Shown here in pieces: positions 51,302 through 62,205 of a DNA stretch of 64,000 nucleotides. The position numbers were made by a program, and so were the translations under genes. Below the pieces are notes generated by a model, which was given only the letters and a program-made list of their open reading frames with translations, ran no database searches and was not told where the DNA came from. Positions within the stretch are counted from its first letter, which is position 1. The number at the start of each line of letters is the position of its first letter. The DNA comes from Pseudomonas knackmussii B13 (GTDB lineage Bacteria > Pseudomonadota > Gammaproteobacteria > Pseudomonadales > Pseudomonadaceae): contig NZ_HG322950.1 of NCBI RefSeq assembly GCF_000689415.1, positions 3,913,501-3,977,500 of the forward strand, given 5' to 3'.

Positions 51302-53449
51302 TCAACCGAAGAACTTCTGGCCGTTCTTGGCCATTTCACGCAGCTTCGCGGTCGGGTGGTACAGCGGACCCAGATCGGCGTACTTGTCGGCCAGGGCGAC
51401 GAATTCGGCTACACCGATGGAATCGATGTAACGCAGGGCACCCCCACGGAAGGGCGGGAAGCCGATGCCGTAGATCAGGCCCATGTCGGCCTCGGCAGCG
51501 GTTTCGACGATGCCGTCTTCCAGGCAGCGCACGGTTTCCAGGCACAGCGGGATCATCATGTAGTTGATGATGTCCTCGTCGGTCAGCTCGCGCTGCTCGA
51601 CGACGATGGCCTTCAGCAGCTCGTAGGCCTGCGGATCGGAAACCTTCTTCGGCTTGCCGCGCTTGTCGGTCTCGTAGGCGTAGAAGCCCTTGCCGTTCTT
51701 CTGGCCCAGACGGTTGGCGTCGTACATGACGTCGACAGCGGTCTTGCCTTCAACGGCCATGCGATCCGGGAAGCCTTCGGCCATCACGTCGCGGCCGTGG
51801 TGGCCGGTGTCGATGCCGACGACGTCGGAGAGGTAGGCCGGGCCCATGGGCCAGCCGAATTTCTCCATGATCTTGTCGATGCGCACGAAGTCGACGCCGA
51901 AGCCCAGCAGCTTGGAGAAGCCGCCGAAGTACGGGAACAGCACGCGGTTGACCAGGAAGCCGGGGCAGTCGTTGACCACGATCGGGTTCTTGCCCATTTT
52001 CTTGGCGTAGGCAACGGTGGTGGCCACGGCCACGTCGCTGGACTTCTCGCCACGGATCACTTCCACCAGCGGCATCATGTGCACCGGGTTGAAGAAGTGC
52101 ATGCCGACGAAGTTTTCCGGACGCTTCAGCGCTTTTGCCAGCAGGTTGATGGAGATGGTCGAAGTGTTCGACGCGAGAACCGCATCTTCCTTCACCACGC
52201 CTTCAACTTCGGCCAGCACGATCTGCTTGACCTTCGGGTTCTCGACCACGGCTTCGACGACGATGTCGACGTTGCCGAAGTCGCCGTAGGACATGGTCGG
52301 GCGAATGGCGTTCAGCGCCTCGGCCATCTTGGCCGGGGTCATGCGGCCCTTCTCGACGCGCTTGCCGAGCAGCTTGGACGCCTCGTTCAGACCCATCTGG
52401 ATACCCTCTTCGCGGATATCCTTCATCAGGATCGGAGTGCCCTTGGAGGCGGACTGGTAGGCGATACCGCCGCCCATGATGCCGGCGCCCAGTACGGCGG
52501 CCAGTTTCACGTCCTTGGCGATCTCGTCGTACTGCTTGGCCTTCTTCTTCAGGTCCTGGTCGTTCAGGAACAGACCGATCAGGCTCTCGGCGACCGAGGT
52601 CTTGGCCAGTTTCACGAAGCCCTGGGCTTCGATTTCCAGCGCCTTGTCACGACCGAAGTTGGCGGCTTTCTGGATCGACTTGATGGCTTCGACCGGAGCC
52701 GGGTAGTTCGGGCCGGCCTGGCCTGCGACGAAGCCCTTGGCGGTCTCGAAGGCCATCATCTGCTCGATGGCGTTCAGCTTCAGCTTCTCGAGCTTCGGCT
52801 GGCGGCGGGCCTTGTGATCCAGCTCGCCGGAGATGGCGCGCTTGACCAGGTCCAGCGCGGCGGCTTGCAGCTGCTCCGGAGCGACCACGGCGTCGACGGC
52901 GCCGACTTTCAGTGCGTCTTCAGCCTTGTTTTCCTTGCCCGAGGCGATCCACTCGACAGCATTGTCGCAGCCGATGATGCGCGGCAGACGAACGGTACCG
53001 CCGAAGCCCGGGTAGATGCCCAGCTTGACTTCCGGCAGGCCGATCTTGGCGGTGGCGCTCATGACGCGGAAGTCCGCTGCCAGGCACATTTCCAGACCGC
53101 CGCCCAGGGCGATGCCGTTGATCGCGGCAACGGTGGGGACGTTCAGGTCTTCGAAATCGCTGAAGATCTTGTTGGCTTCGAGGTTGCCGGCCAGCAGTTC
53201 TTCGTCCGGCAGCTTGAAGTTGTCGACGAATTCGGTGATGTCGGCGCCGACGATGAACACCGCCTTGGCGCTGCTCACGATCACGCCCTTGACGGACGCA
53301 TCGGCCTTGATGGTGTCGACTGCTTGGCGCAGTTCGTTCAGGGTGAGCCGGTTGAACTTGTTGACGGACTCGCCCTTGAGGTCGAACTTCAGCTCGACGA
53401 TGCCGCTCTCAAGAGCCTTAACCGTGATGGCTTTACCTTCGTAAATCAT
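51302..53449 (-). CDS. fadB: Multifunctional beta-oxidation complex alpha subunit
   Basis: 715 aa, same as P. aeruginosa FaoA (PA3014). N-terminal enoyl-CoA hydratase/isomerase domain (residues 1-190, with the oxyanion motif NGIALGGGLEMCL), then the 3-hydroxyacyl-CoA dehydrogenase with NAD site GAGIMGGGIAYQSA (about 320-333) and a duplicated C-terminal domain. It carries out hydration, isomerisation and dehydrogenation. The ATG at 53449 follows GGAG at eight bases; the TTG one codon earlier is not used. First gene of fadB-fadA. Confidence 0.96.
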   Translation of the reverse strand: MIYEGKAITVKALESGIVELKFDLKGESVNKFNRLTLNELRQAVDTIKADASVKGVIVSSAKAVFIVGADITEFVDNFKLPDEELLAGNLEANKIFSDFEDLNVPTVAAINGIALGGGLEMCLAADFRVMSATAKIGLPEVKLGIYPGFGGTVRLPRIIGCDNAVEWIASGKENKAEDALKVGAVDAVVAPEQLQAAALDLVKRAISGELDHKARRQPKLEKLKLNAIEQMMAFETAKGFVAGQAGPNYPAPVEAIKSIQKAANFGRDKALEIEAQGFVKLAKTSVAESLIGLFLNDQDLKKKAKQYDEIAKDVKLAAVLGAGIMGGGIAYQSASKGTPILMKDIREEGIQMGLNEASKLLGKRVEKGRMTPAKMAEALNAIRPTMSYGDFGNVDIVVEAVVENPKVKQIVLAEVEGVVKEDAVLASNTSTISINLLAKALKRPENFVGMHFFNPVHMMPLVEVIRGEKSSDVAVATTVAYAKKMGKNPIVVNDCPGFLVNRVLFPYFGGFSKLLGFGVDFVRIDKIMEKFGWPMGPAYLSDVVGIDTGHHGRDVMAEGFPDRMAVEGKTAVDVMYDANRLGQKNGKGFYAYETDKRGKPKKVSDPQAYELLKAIVVEQRELTDEDIINYMMIPLCLETVRCLEDGIVETAAEADMGLIYGIGFPPFRGGALRYIDSIGVAEFVALADKYADLGPLYHPTAKLREMAKNGQKFFG

Positions 53450-53611
53450 CAACTGATCTCCACGCTAGGGAAGCTTGAAATCACACACCGGTCGCCGTGT
53501 ATCGGGGTTGCTCGGCAGTCGCCGATCATAGTCCCAAAGCCTGCGGCACACCCGCCGGTGCGATAGCCGGGGCCATGTAATCGAAACATCACTTAGGGCA
53601 AACGCTCGATT

Positions 53612-53625
53612 CATACGCCCGTTTG
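53612..53625 (-). promoter_or_regulatory. Near-match to the PsrA operator upstream of fadB
   Basis: CATACGCCCGTTTG differs from (G/C)AAAC-N4-GTTT(G/C) only by T for A in the left half. It lies 163 bp upstream of the fadB ATG, within the 440-bp gap 53450-53889. P. aeruginosa PsrA is known to repress fadBA5. A TTGACA-like sequence lies at 53663-53668 on the minus strand, but no good -10 pairs with it. Confidence 0.5.
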
Positions 53626-53689
53626 ATTCGGGTGCGCCCACCTTCTCGGAAAAGCGCAGAATTGTCAATCGCGCAGTCTTACAGAGAAG

Positions 53690-53875
53690 TCAGACAAAGC
53701 CTCTGGCGCGCAGCATTCGGCCGATTGCTTCCAGAACATTCAGCAAACCCATGACGTGCGCCCGACCAATGGAACGGTGGTACCAGCAGTCGCTGGCCAA
53801 AGCCCCGGACGCGGGGTAGAGTCCGCCGAACCGGTCGCGCAACGCGTGCCGGTACAACAAGAAGCCGAACGGCAC
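53690..53875 (-). CDS. Possible small protein, unknown function
   Basis: 61 aa from a GTG at 53875. It reads like a protein, with HALRDRFGGLYPASGALASD and WYHRSIGRAHVMG, but lacks a good ribosome binding site and has no named domain. It occupies the otherwise empty fadB leader region and is divergent from the next gene. If it is not real, the interval 53626-53889 has no other feature. Confidence 0.42.
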   Translation of the reverse strand: MPFGFLLYRHALRDRFGGLYPASGALASDCWYHRSIGRAHVMGLLNVLEAIGRMLRARGFV

Positions 53876-53889
53876 AAGGAGATGGATTC

Positions 53890-54696
53890 ATGTCGCGCCG
53901 ACCGCTGACTCTGCTGCTGTCCACCCTGCTATTTATCGCAACGCCCCTTCTCGCCCGCGCCGACGCCCCCAGCGACCTGCTGAACCTGCACCAGATGCGC
54001 CTTGCCGCGCAGCGCAGCATCAGCGACTTCTTCCTGCTCACCTCCACCGAAGGCGATGCGCGCTATGCCGGCCTGGTCGACAGTTCGACCGCCGATGCCA
54101 GCAATGCCGCCGGCCGCCTGGGCGCCATGCCTGGCGGTGCCTCGACCCAGCTCAAGAGCCAGCTCGACCAGCAATGGCTGGCCTATCGGCAGAACCTGAC
54201 CCAGCAGATCCAGGCGCAGAAGCAGAACGGCTACAACGACTTCAAGGCGCTCGGCGACCTGGCGGAACAGAATCGCCAGTTGCTGGATACCGCCGAGCAG
54301 CTGTACGGCAAGATCCAGGAGGAAAGCGGCGTCCAGGTGCCGCCACTGACCCAGCAGAGCCGCGAGCAGAGCCTGCTGATGCAGGCCATTACCTGGAACT
54401 ACGTGGCGCGCAACATCTCCGTCGGCGCCAATCCGGTGAAGAGCGAGGACCAGCAGTCGCTGGACGACCTGAGCAACCGCTTCGCCATCAACCTGCTCCG
54501 CCTGCAGCAGGCGCCGCAGACATCGCCCGAGATCGGCCGCGAACTACGGGCGATCTCCACCAAGTGGCACTTCATCGAGAAGTCGCTGCAGAGTGCGGCG
54601 CAAAGCAACGTGCCCATCCTCATCGACAAGTACTCGGACGGCATCATCGCCGATCTGGAGCAGGTTTCCGGGCTATACGCCGCCGCGCAGCAATGA
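53890..54696 (+). CDS. Exported helical protein resembling pilus chemoreceptor sensors
   Basis: 268 aa. A signal peptide (MSRRPLTLLLSTLLFIATPLLARA) leads to an all-helical protein without further membrane segments. The mature part, from DAPSDLLNLHQMRLAAQRSI, has two long Gln/Ala-rich helical regions and resembles the periplasmic PilJ-type sensor fold, but no signalling domain follows. AAGGAG precedes the ATG. Conserved near PA3015 in PAO1. Function is unknown; the PilJ-like comparison is from general appearance only. Confidence 0.78.
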   Translation: MSRRPLTLLLSTLLFIATPLLARADAPSDLLNLHQMRLAAQRSISDFFLLTSTEGDARYAGLVDSSTADASNAAGRLGAMPGGASTQLKSQLDQQWLAYRQNLTQQIQAQKQNGYNDFKALGDLAEQNRQLLDTAEQLYGKIQEESGVQVPPLTQQSREQSLLMQAITWNYVARNISVGANPVKSEDQQSLDDLSNRFAINLLRLQQAPQTSPEIGRELRAISTKWHFIEKSLQSAAQSNVPILIDKYSDGIIADLEQVSGLYAAAQQ

Positions 54697-54703
54697 GCGC
54701 GGC

Positions 54704-55142
54704 TCAGGCGCGACGCGTGAGGAAATCGGCGACCCGTTGCAGGTCGGCGCTGTCGCCCCGCTCGCCCCAGTACAGCGCGATGAACTGGGCCGATGCCTCG
54801 ACCATGAACACATCTCCCGGCAAGGTCGCCAGTTCGGCGGCCAGCTCGGCATCGGTACAGGGCTCGCGCCAACGGTCCAACCACTGCCCGGGACTGCTTT
54901 GCCAATAGCACCAGGCGTCCGCACGGCCTCGGCTGCGGCCCCGGTGGTATTGCGCGCAGCTCTGCGGCGGCTTGGCGCTCCAGCCAGTGCGGCCACTCCT
55001 GGCGCGCCATCTGCATGGCCAGGCCCAGGCGCCGCGCCTGCATGCGCATATCCATCTGCCCACGCTGGCCCCGCGACGGGAGTAGCCAGGACAGCGGGCT
55101 GAGCACCAGCGCGAGCAGCAATATCAACCACCAGTTGTTCAT
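54704..55142 (-). pseudogene. Frameshifted PA3016-type membrane-anchored protein
   Basis: The N-terminal part reads from the ATG at 55142 (MNNWWLILLLALVLSPLSWLLPSRGQ) and stays protein-like to about HWLERQ. The C-terminal part continues in the other minus frame (CAQYHRGRSRGRADAWCYWQ) and ends at 54704. The change of frame falls near 54965-54985 and needs one base removed (or two added) to join them. The restored protein would be about 145 aa with one N-terminal membrane helix. A sequencing error is as likely as a true mutation. Function unknown. Confidence 0.72.
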
Positions 55143-55206
55143 AACAGGTAGACCCCGGCCCGAAGGGCCATACTTGTATTCAACGAGCCCCCCGGAGGAG
55201 ACGTTC

Positions 55207-55647
55207 ATGCCCTACCAACACATCCTGGTCGCCGTGGATCTGACCGACGAATGCGATCCGGTGATGAAGCGCGCCGTGGCGCTGGCTGCCAGCACCCAGG
55301 CGAAGCTGTCCACCGTGCACGTGGTCGAGCCCATGGCCATGGCCTTCGGCGGTGACGTGCCGATGGACCTGTCGATGCTGCAACAGCAGCAATTCGACCA
55401 GGCCAAGGAGCGCATGCACCAATTCACCCTCAGCTATCCGCAGGTTTCCGTCTCGGAAAACCATCTGGTCTACGGCCAGCCACGCCAGGAGATCCACCGC
55501 CTGGCCAACGAGCAGGGTTGCGACCTGATCATCGTCGGCAGCCATGGCCGACATGGCCTGGCCCTTCTGCTCGGTTCCACCGCCAACGATGTGCTGCACG
55601 GAGCGCCCTGCGACGTGCTGGCGGTACGCCTGCAGAAAACCGAGTGA
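55207..55647 (+). CDS. Universal stress protein A family protein
   Basis: 146 aa, PA3017 type. The UspA fold is present: MPYQHILVAVDLTDE at the N-terminus, then the ATP-type loop GSHGRHGLALLLGSTANDVL (about residues 115-135, matching G-2x-G-9x-G(S/T)) and ending CDVLAVRL. Strong GGAGGAG site just upstream of the ATG. USPs help survival under starvation or anaerobic stress; specific role not shown. It is transcribed toward a convergent gene. Confidence 0.9.
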   Translation: MPYQHILVAVDLTDECDPVMKRAVALAASTQAKLSTVHVVEPMAMAFGGDVPMDLSMLQQQQFDQAKERMHQFTLSYPQVSVSENHLVYGQPRQEIHRLANEQGCDLIIVGSHGRHGLALLLGSTANDVLHGAPCDVLAVRLQKTE

Positions 55648-55683
55648 GGCACGCGGCGCCCGCTCAACGCGGGCGCCGCTCGT

Positions 55684-56367
55684 TCAACCCAGATCGCCGC
55701 CGCTCATCAGCACCGGCCGCACCTTCTGCAGCTGCGCTTCCAGCGAATAGCTCATGCTCGAGGACATCGAGAAGAAGCTGAGGAAAGCCTTCAGGTTGGA
55801 ATCGCCGACGCAGGTTTCGTGGATGCGCTGCCAGAACGCCTGGTTGACCAGCTGCAACTGCTGGTAGAGCCGCACCAGCCCCTTGAGCTCCCAGTCCGCG
55901 TGTCGCCCCTCGCGGTAGTTGAAGTACTGCCGCATGAGGTAGAGCGATACCGCGCGGGTGATGAACTCCTGGTTGCTGGCGAACGGCAGGTGCTGCGTGG
56001 CCATCGGCTTGAGCTTGCCCAGCAGCGGGCAGGCGCTGGTCGCCATGATGACCCCAAGCAGCGCGCGCAATCCCTCTTCCAGGCCGACATTCTTGCGGTA
56101 CTCGCGCTCTGGCGTGCGTACCTGCACTTCCGCCCGCTTGATCGCCGGCAGCCCGCGGAAATCCTCGATCACCCGATGCAGGTCGACCGCCGCCGGGCAA
56201 TGGCGGAACTGCTCGCGCGACAGCGGGCAGTTGCTGCACTGGTTGTAATCCAGGCGCGTCCACTTCGGCGCGTCATCCGCCGACGCAGCATCGAAGCTGC
56301 GATCGGTTTCGATGCGATAACTGAACGCGTGCTCGTCATCCAGATTGATGCGGTACTCGATTGCCAT
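55684..56367 (-). CDS. Conserved cysteine-containing protein, PA3018 type
   Basis: 227 aa. MAIEYRINLDDEHAFSYRIETDRS starts a beta-rich N-terminal part, followed by CSNCPLSREQFRHCPAA with three cysteines that could bind metal, and helical segments with VIMATSACPLLGKLKP. No signal peptide. It matches a conserved Pseudomonas family of unknown function at the same place in PAO1. The convergent neighbour is the universal stress gene, and it precedes uup by 103 bp on the same strand as uup. Confidence 0.78.
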   Translation of the reverse strand: MAIEYRINLDDEHAFSYRIETDRSFDAASADDAPKWTRLDYNQCSNCPLSREQFRHCPAAVDLHRVIEDFRGLPAIKRAEVQVRTPEREYRKNVGLEEGLRALLGVIMATSACPLLGKLKPMATQHLPFASNQEFITRAVSLYLMRQYFNYREGRHADWELKGLVRLYQQLQLVNQAFWQRIHETCVGDSNLKAFLSFFSMSSSMSYSLEAQLQKVRPVLMSGGDLG

Positions 56368-56470
56368 TGGCCGTCCTTAGAAGGGCCGCACTCGTCCACC
56401 CGGACGAACGCGGCCCGCGTCATTCTTCAGCGACTCTCACTTACGGCGCCGGGCACGCGACCCGGTCGCT

Positions 56471-58387
<1,917 letters not shown>

Positions 58388-58581
58388 GGGCGATCTCCGG
58401 AAACAGGGCGCGCAGTGTAAGGGAAAGTCGGCAAAAGTCAGAGCCTTGCGCGCATCCGCCGGCGCCATCGGAAGTCGTCGATAGAGCCCGGCGGTGCTTC
58501 CGCCGCGCTCGCGCAACAGGCTAAGCTTGTGCTTATCGGCGCCAGCCAGACTGCGCCACGAATCATCAGCCCGGAAGAGTC

Positions 58582-60510
58582 ATGCGCGGTCGCCTTTCCC
58601 TAGTTTTTTCCTGCCTGTTCCTTGCCTTGACCAGCGTCAGCTCGGTACAGGCCGCGTCGCTGACTCAACAGCGGCAGATGTACGACGAAGCCAAGGCCGC
58701 CCTCGCGCGCAACGATAACGGCCCCTACCTGCGCTACCGCCAGGCCCTGGCCGATTATCCGCTGGAGCCGTACCTGGGCTACGACGACCTGACCAACCGT
58801 CTGAAAAGCGCCAGCGACACCGAGATCGAAGCCTTCCTCACCGAGCATGGCGACCTTCCGCAGATCAACTGGATGAAGCTGCGCTGGCTGCGCCAGCTGG
58901 CCGATAGCGGCGACTGGAAGACCTTCCTCGACTACTACGACCCGAAGATGAACTTCACCGAGCTGGACTGCCTCTACGGCCAGTACCAGCTCACCCATGG
59001 CCAGAAAGCCGCCGGCAACGAGACCACGCGCAAGCTGTGGCTGGTCGGCAAGTCCCAGCCGGACGCCTGCGACGCGCTGTTCAGCGTCTGGGAAGCCGAC
59101 GGCCAGCTCACCGAAGACATGATCTGGAAGCGCCTGAAGCTCGCCGCCGAGAAAGGCAACTACGGCCTGGCCAGTACCTTGTCGAAGCGCCTGGCGGGCC
59201 TGGGCAGCCTCGGCGAGTTGATGATCAAGGTCGCGCAGAGCCCGGCGCAGCTTAGCCAGACCGCCCGCTTCGACCAGCGCACCCACGCCATGGCCGATGT
59301 CGTCGGCCTCGGTCTGCGCCGCCTGGGCAAGCAGGACCCCGAGCGCGCGCTCGACCTGCTCGACCATTACGAGAACAGCCTACCCTTCTCCACCGAGGAG
59401 AAGGTCAACATCGCCCGGCAGATCGGCCTGGGCCTGGCGCGCAGCTACGATCCCCGCGCCCTGCCGCTGATGACCAAGTACGACCCGGAGCTGCGCGACA
59501 ACACCGTCAGCGAATGGCGCCTGCGCCTGCTGATGCGCCTGGGCCGCTGGGAAGACGCCTACCAGCTGACCCGCCAATTGCCCAAGGACCTCGCCGAGAC
59601 CAACCGCTGGCGCTACTGGCAGGGGGGGACCCTGCAGCTGGCGCAGCCGCAGAACCCGGCAGCGATGAGCCTCTACCAGCCGCTGGCACGCGAGCGTGAT
59701 TTCTACGGTTTCCTCGCCGCCGACCGGATCAACGCCCCTTATCAGTTGAACAACCGCCCGGCGCCGATCAGCCCGCAGGTGATGCAGCGTGTGCGCAATG
59801 CCGCCAGCACCCGGCGCGCCCTGGAGTTCTACGCCCGTGGCGACATCATCAGCGCCCGCCGCGAGTGGTACTACGCAGCCCGCGTATTCAACCGCGACGA
59901 ACTGCTGGCGCAGGCGAAGATGGCCTACGACATGCAGTGGTACTTCCCGGCGATTCGCGCCATCAGCCAGGCGCAGTACTGGGACGACCTCGACATCCGC
60001 TTCCCCATTGCGCACCGCGACAGCCTGCTGCGCGAGGCGCGCAACCGTGGATTGCACTCCAGCTGGGTGTTCGCCATCACCCGCCAGGAGAGTGCGTTCA
60101 TGTCCGATGCCCGCTCCGGCGTCGGCGCCACCGGCCTGATGCAGCTGATGCCGGCCACCGCCAAGGAAACCGCGCGCAAGTTCGGCATTCCCTTCGGCTC
60201 GCCGCAGCAGCTGATCGTCCCCGAGGTCAACATCCAGCTCGGCGCCGCGTATCTCAGCCAGGTCGAGGGACAGTTCAACGGCAACCGCGTACTAGCGACC
60301 GCCGCCTACAACGCAGGCCCCGGCCGCGTGCGCCAGTGGCTGAAGAATGCACGCCACCTGTCGTTCGACGTCTGGGTGGAGAGCATTCCCTTCGACGAAA
60401 CCCGCCAGTACGTGCAGAACGTGCTGTCCTATGCGGTGATCTACGGGCAAAAACTCAACGCCCCGCAGCCACTGGTTGACTGGCACGAGCGCTTCTTCGA
60501 CGAGCTCTGA
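58582..60510 (+). CDS. slt: Soluble lytic murein transglycosylase
   Basis: 642 aa. A signal peptide (ends SVQAAS) is followed by the helical superhelical U domain, a linker domain and the C-terminal lysozyme-like domain. The catalytic Glu503 lies in ITRQESAFMSDARSGVGATG, followed by GLMQLMPATA and AYNAGPGRV. It cleaves glycan strands to form 1,6-anhydro-muropeptides, which NagZ then recycles. The ATG follows GGAAGAG. Located as PA3020 in PAO1 and divergent from uup. Clear assignment. Confidence 0.95.
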   Translation: MRGRLSLVFSCLFLALTSVSSVQAASLTQQRQMYDEAKAALARNDNGPYLRYRQALADYPLEPYLGYDDLTNRLKSASDTEIEAFLTEHGDLPQINWMKLRWLRQLADSGDWKTFLDYYDPKMNFTELDCLYGQYQLTHGQKAAGNETTRKLWLVGKSQPDACDALFSVWEADGQLTEDMIWKRLKLAAEKGNYGLASTLSKRLAGLGSLGELMIKVAQSPAQLSQTARFDQRTHAMADVVGLGLRRLGKQDPERALDLLDHYENSLPFSTEEKVNIARQIGLGLARSYDPRALPLMTKYDPELRDNTVSEWRLRLLMRLGRWEDAYQLTRQLPKDLAETNRWRYWQGGTLQLAQPQNPAAMSLYQPLARERDFYGFLAADRINAPYQLNNRPAPISPQVMQRVRNAASTRRALEFYARGDIISARREWYYAARVFNRDELLAQAKMAYDMQWYFPAIRAISQAQYWDDLDIRFPIAHRDSLLREARNRGLHSSWVFAITRQESAFMSDARSGVGATGLMQLMPATAKETARKFGIPFGSPQQLIVPEVNIQLGAAYLSQVEGQFNGNRVLATAAYNAGPGRVRQWLKNARHLSFDVWVESIPFDETRQYVQNVLSYAVIYGQKLNAPQPLVDWHERFFDEL

Positions 60511-60623
60511 ATCACGCCCTCGCGCACGCATCTCCCACATTCGCCAGGGCCGCCTATGCTTGCATGGGCGTCCAAGCTTCACGCTCCGGCCAATGATTTC
60601 CGCTGCCTCGCGGGAGATGCGCC

Positions 60624-62192
60624 ATGCGCCCAGTCCATCGCTGCTCTGCCCTGATCCTCGCCCTGCTGGCCCTGGCCATCCTGTCGTCTCAATCGGCGCT
60701 CGCCGCCAACGAGCCTGCCCCTGCTCCCGCTGCCGCGCCAGCAGCTCCGGCAGACGCTGCCGCAGCGCAGCCAGCCGCAGCCGAACCGCCAGCGGCGGCA
60801 CCAACGGTGGCGCCTCCGCCTGCCCCGCCGCCGCCCGCCCCGCCAGAGACCGTCTTCACCGCTGAACAGCTGGACCAGATGCTCGCGCCCATCGCGCTGT
60901 ATCCGGACTCGCTGCTCGCTCAGGTGCTGATGGCGGCGACCTATCCGGGCAACGTCTCCGATGCCGTGGCCTGGTCCAAGGCCCATCCCGATGCCAAGGG
61001 TGACGACGCGGTGCGCCAGGTGGCCGAAATGCCCTGGGACCCGAGCGTGCAATCGCTGGTGGCCTTCCCCGACGTGCTGTACCTGATGGGGCAGGACCCG
61101 ACCTGGGTGCAGCGCGTCGGCGACGCCTTCCTTGCCCAGCCCGACGCCGTGATGCAAAGCGTGCAGAAGCTGCGCCAGCGCGCCCAGGCAGCCGGCACCC
61201 TGAAGTCCAACCAGCAGCAGAAGGTCACGGTGAAGGAAGCCCCGCCGAGCAACACGACGGTGGTCGAGTCCGCGCCAGCGCAGACCATCGTCATCGAGCC
61301 GGCGGACCCACAGGTGGTCTACGTCCCCAGCTACAACCCGAACGTGGTCTACGGCACCTGGCCCGCACCGTCCTACCCGCCGACCTACTACCCACCACCG
61401 CCCTCGTATCCAATCGCCACCGGCCTGGCCACTGGGCTGGCGTTCGGCGTGGGCGTCGCTGCCATCGCCTCGTTGTGGGGCGATTGCGATTGGGACAACG
61501 GCGACGTGGATGTCGACGTCAACCGCTACAACAACATCAACGTCAATCGCCAGAAGCTCGACGCCAGCCAGCGGACCTGGCAGCACAACCCGACCTATCG
61601 CCAGGGCGTGCCCTACCGTGGCCAGGCCACCCAGCAGCGCTTCGACCGCCGCCTCGCCGGCGCCGATCAGCGCACCGCCCTGCGCGGCCAGGACCCGCGC
61701 GCCGCCGATCGCGCCCGGGCGCGGCAGAGCCTGAACCAGCGGGGCATCGCTGCACCGGCGACTACCAATCGCCAGGCGCAGGAACGCGCCCAAAGCGCAT
61801 CGAGAGAACTGCGCCAGCAAGGCAAGCTCGATCAGAACGGCAGGATCCGCCAGGACGGCCAAGCGGGTCAGGGCGGCAAGCTGAACCAGGACAACAAGTT
61901 GCGGCAACGCGAGCAGGCCAGCACGCGGCAACGCGAACGCGCGCCGAGCAATGTGCAGAACCAGCGCCAGGCACGCGAGCGCTTCGCCGGCAGCCAGGGG
62001 CCGCGCAACAACGCCTTCGCCGACGCGCGCAATCCACGCCAGGCTCGCGCCAGCAGCGACCGCGGCCAGCTCAGCCGGGCCAGCTCCCGGAACAGCATCG
62101 GTGCAGGTCGGGCGCAGGCCGAACGCGCCGGCCGCCCCGTCCAACGCTCCGCCCCGTCGCTGTCGCGCGGCGGTGGCCGTGGCAGACGTTGA
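60624..62192 (+). CDS. DUF3300 exported protein
   Basis: 522 aa. The signal peptide (about 28 residues ending ALAA) is followed by a low-complexity Ala/Pro stretch (residues 28-74), then the DUF3300 domain: LDQMLAPIALYPDSLLAQVLMAATYP and VYVPSYNPNVVYG; a hydrophobic segment lies at about residues 260-280. The C-terminal 180 residues are very Arg/Gln-rich and probably disordered. No function is known for DUF3300. GGGAGAT precedes the ATG. It begins 113 bp after slt and ends 13 bp before a DUF2950 gene, the usual partner. Confidence 0.86.
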   Translation: MRPVHRCSALILALLALAILSSQSALAANEPAPAPAAAPAAPADAAAAQPAAAEPPAAAPTVAPPPAPPPPAPPETVFTAEQLDQMLAPIALYPDSLLAQVLMAATYPGNVSDAVAWSKAHPDAKGDDAVRQVAEMPWDPSVQSLVAFPDVLYLMGQDPTWVQRVGDAFLAQPDAVMQSVQKLRQRAQAAGTLKSNQQQKVTVKEAPPSNTTVVESAPAQTIVIEPADPQVVYVPSYNPNVVYGTWPAPSYPPTYYPPPPSYPIATGLATGLAFGVGVAAIASLWGDCDWDNGDVDVDVNRYNNINVNRQKLDASQRTWQHNPTYRQGVPYRGQATQQRFDRRLAGADQRTALRGQDPRAADRARARQSLNQRGIAAPATTNRQAQERAQSASRELRQQGKLDQNGRIRQDGQAGQGGKLNQDNKLRQREQASTRQRERAPSNVQNQRQARERFAGSQGPRNNAFADARNPRQARASSDRGQLSRASSRNSIGAGRAQAERAGRPVQRSAPSLSRGGGRGRR

Positions 62193-62205
62193 GAGGAGAC
62201 TCGCC

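Noticed and set aside
49649..53566. 1305-residue open frame antisense to fadB-fadA
   Set aside because: Same codon-bias artefact; its His/Asp/Gly-rich sequence has no domain, and the opposite strand encodes two unmistakable enzymes.
54704..55142. The frame change considered as programmed frameshifting
   Set aside because: No slippery heptamer lies at the break and the shift needed is +1 (or -2); a mutation or read error is simpler.
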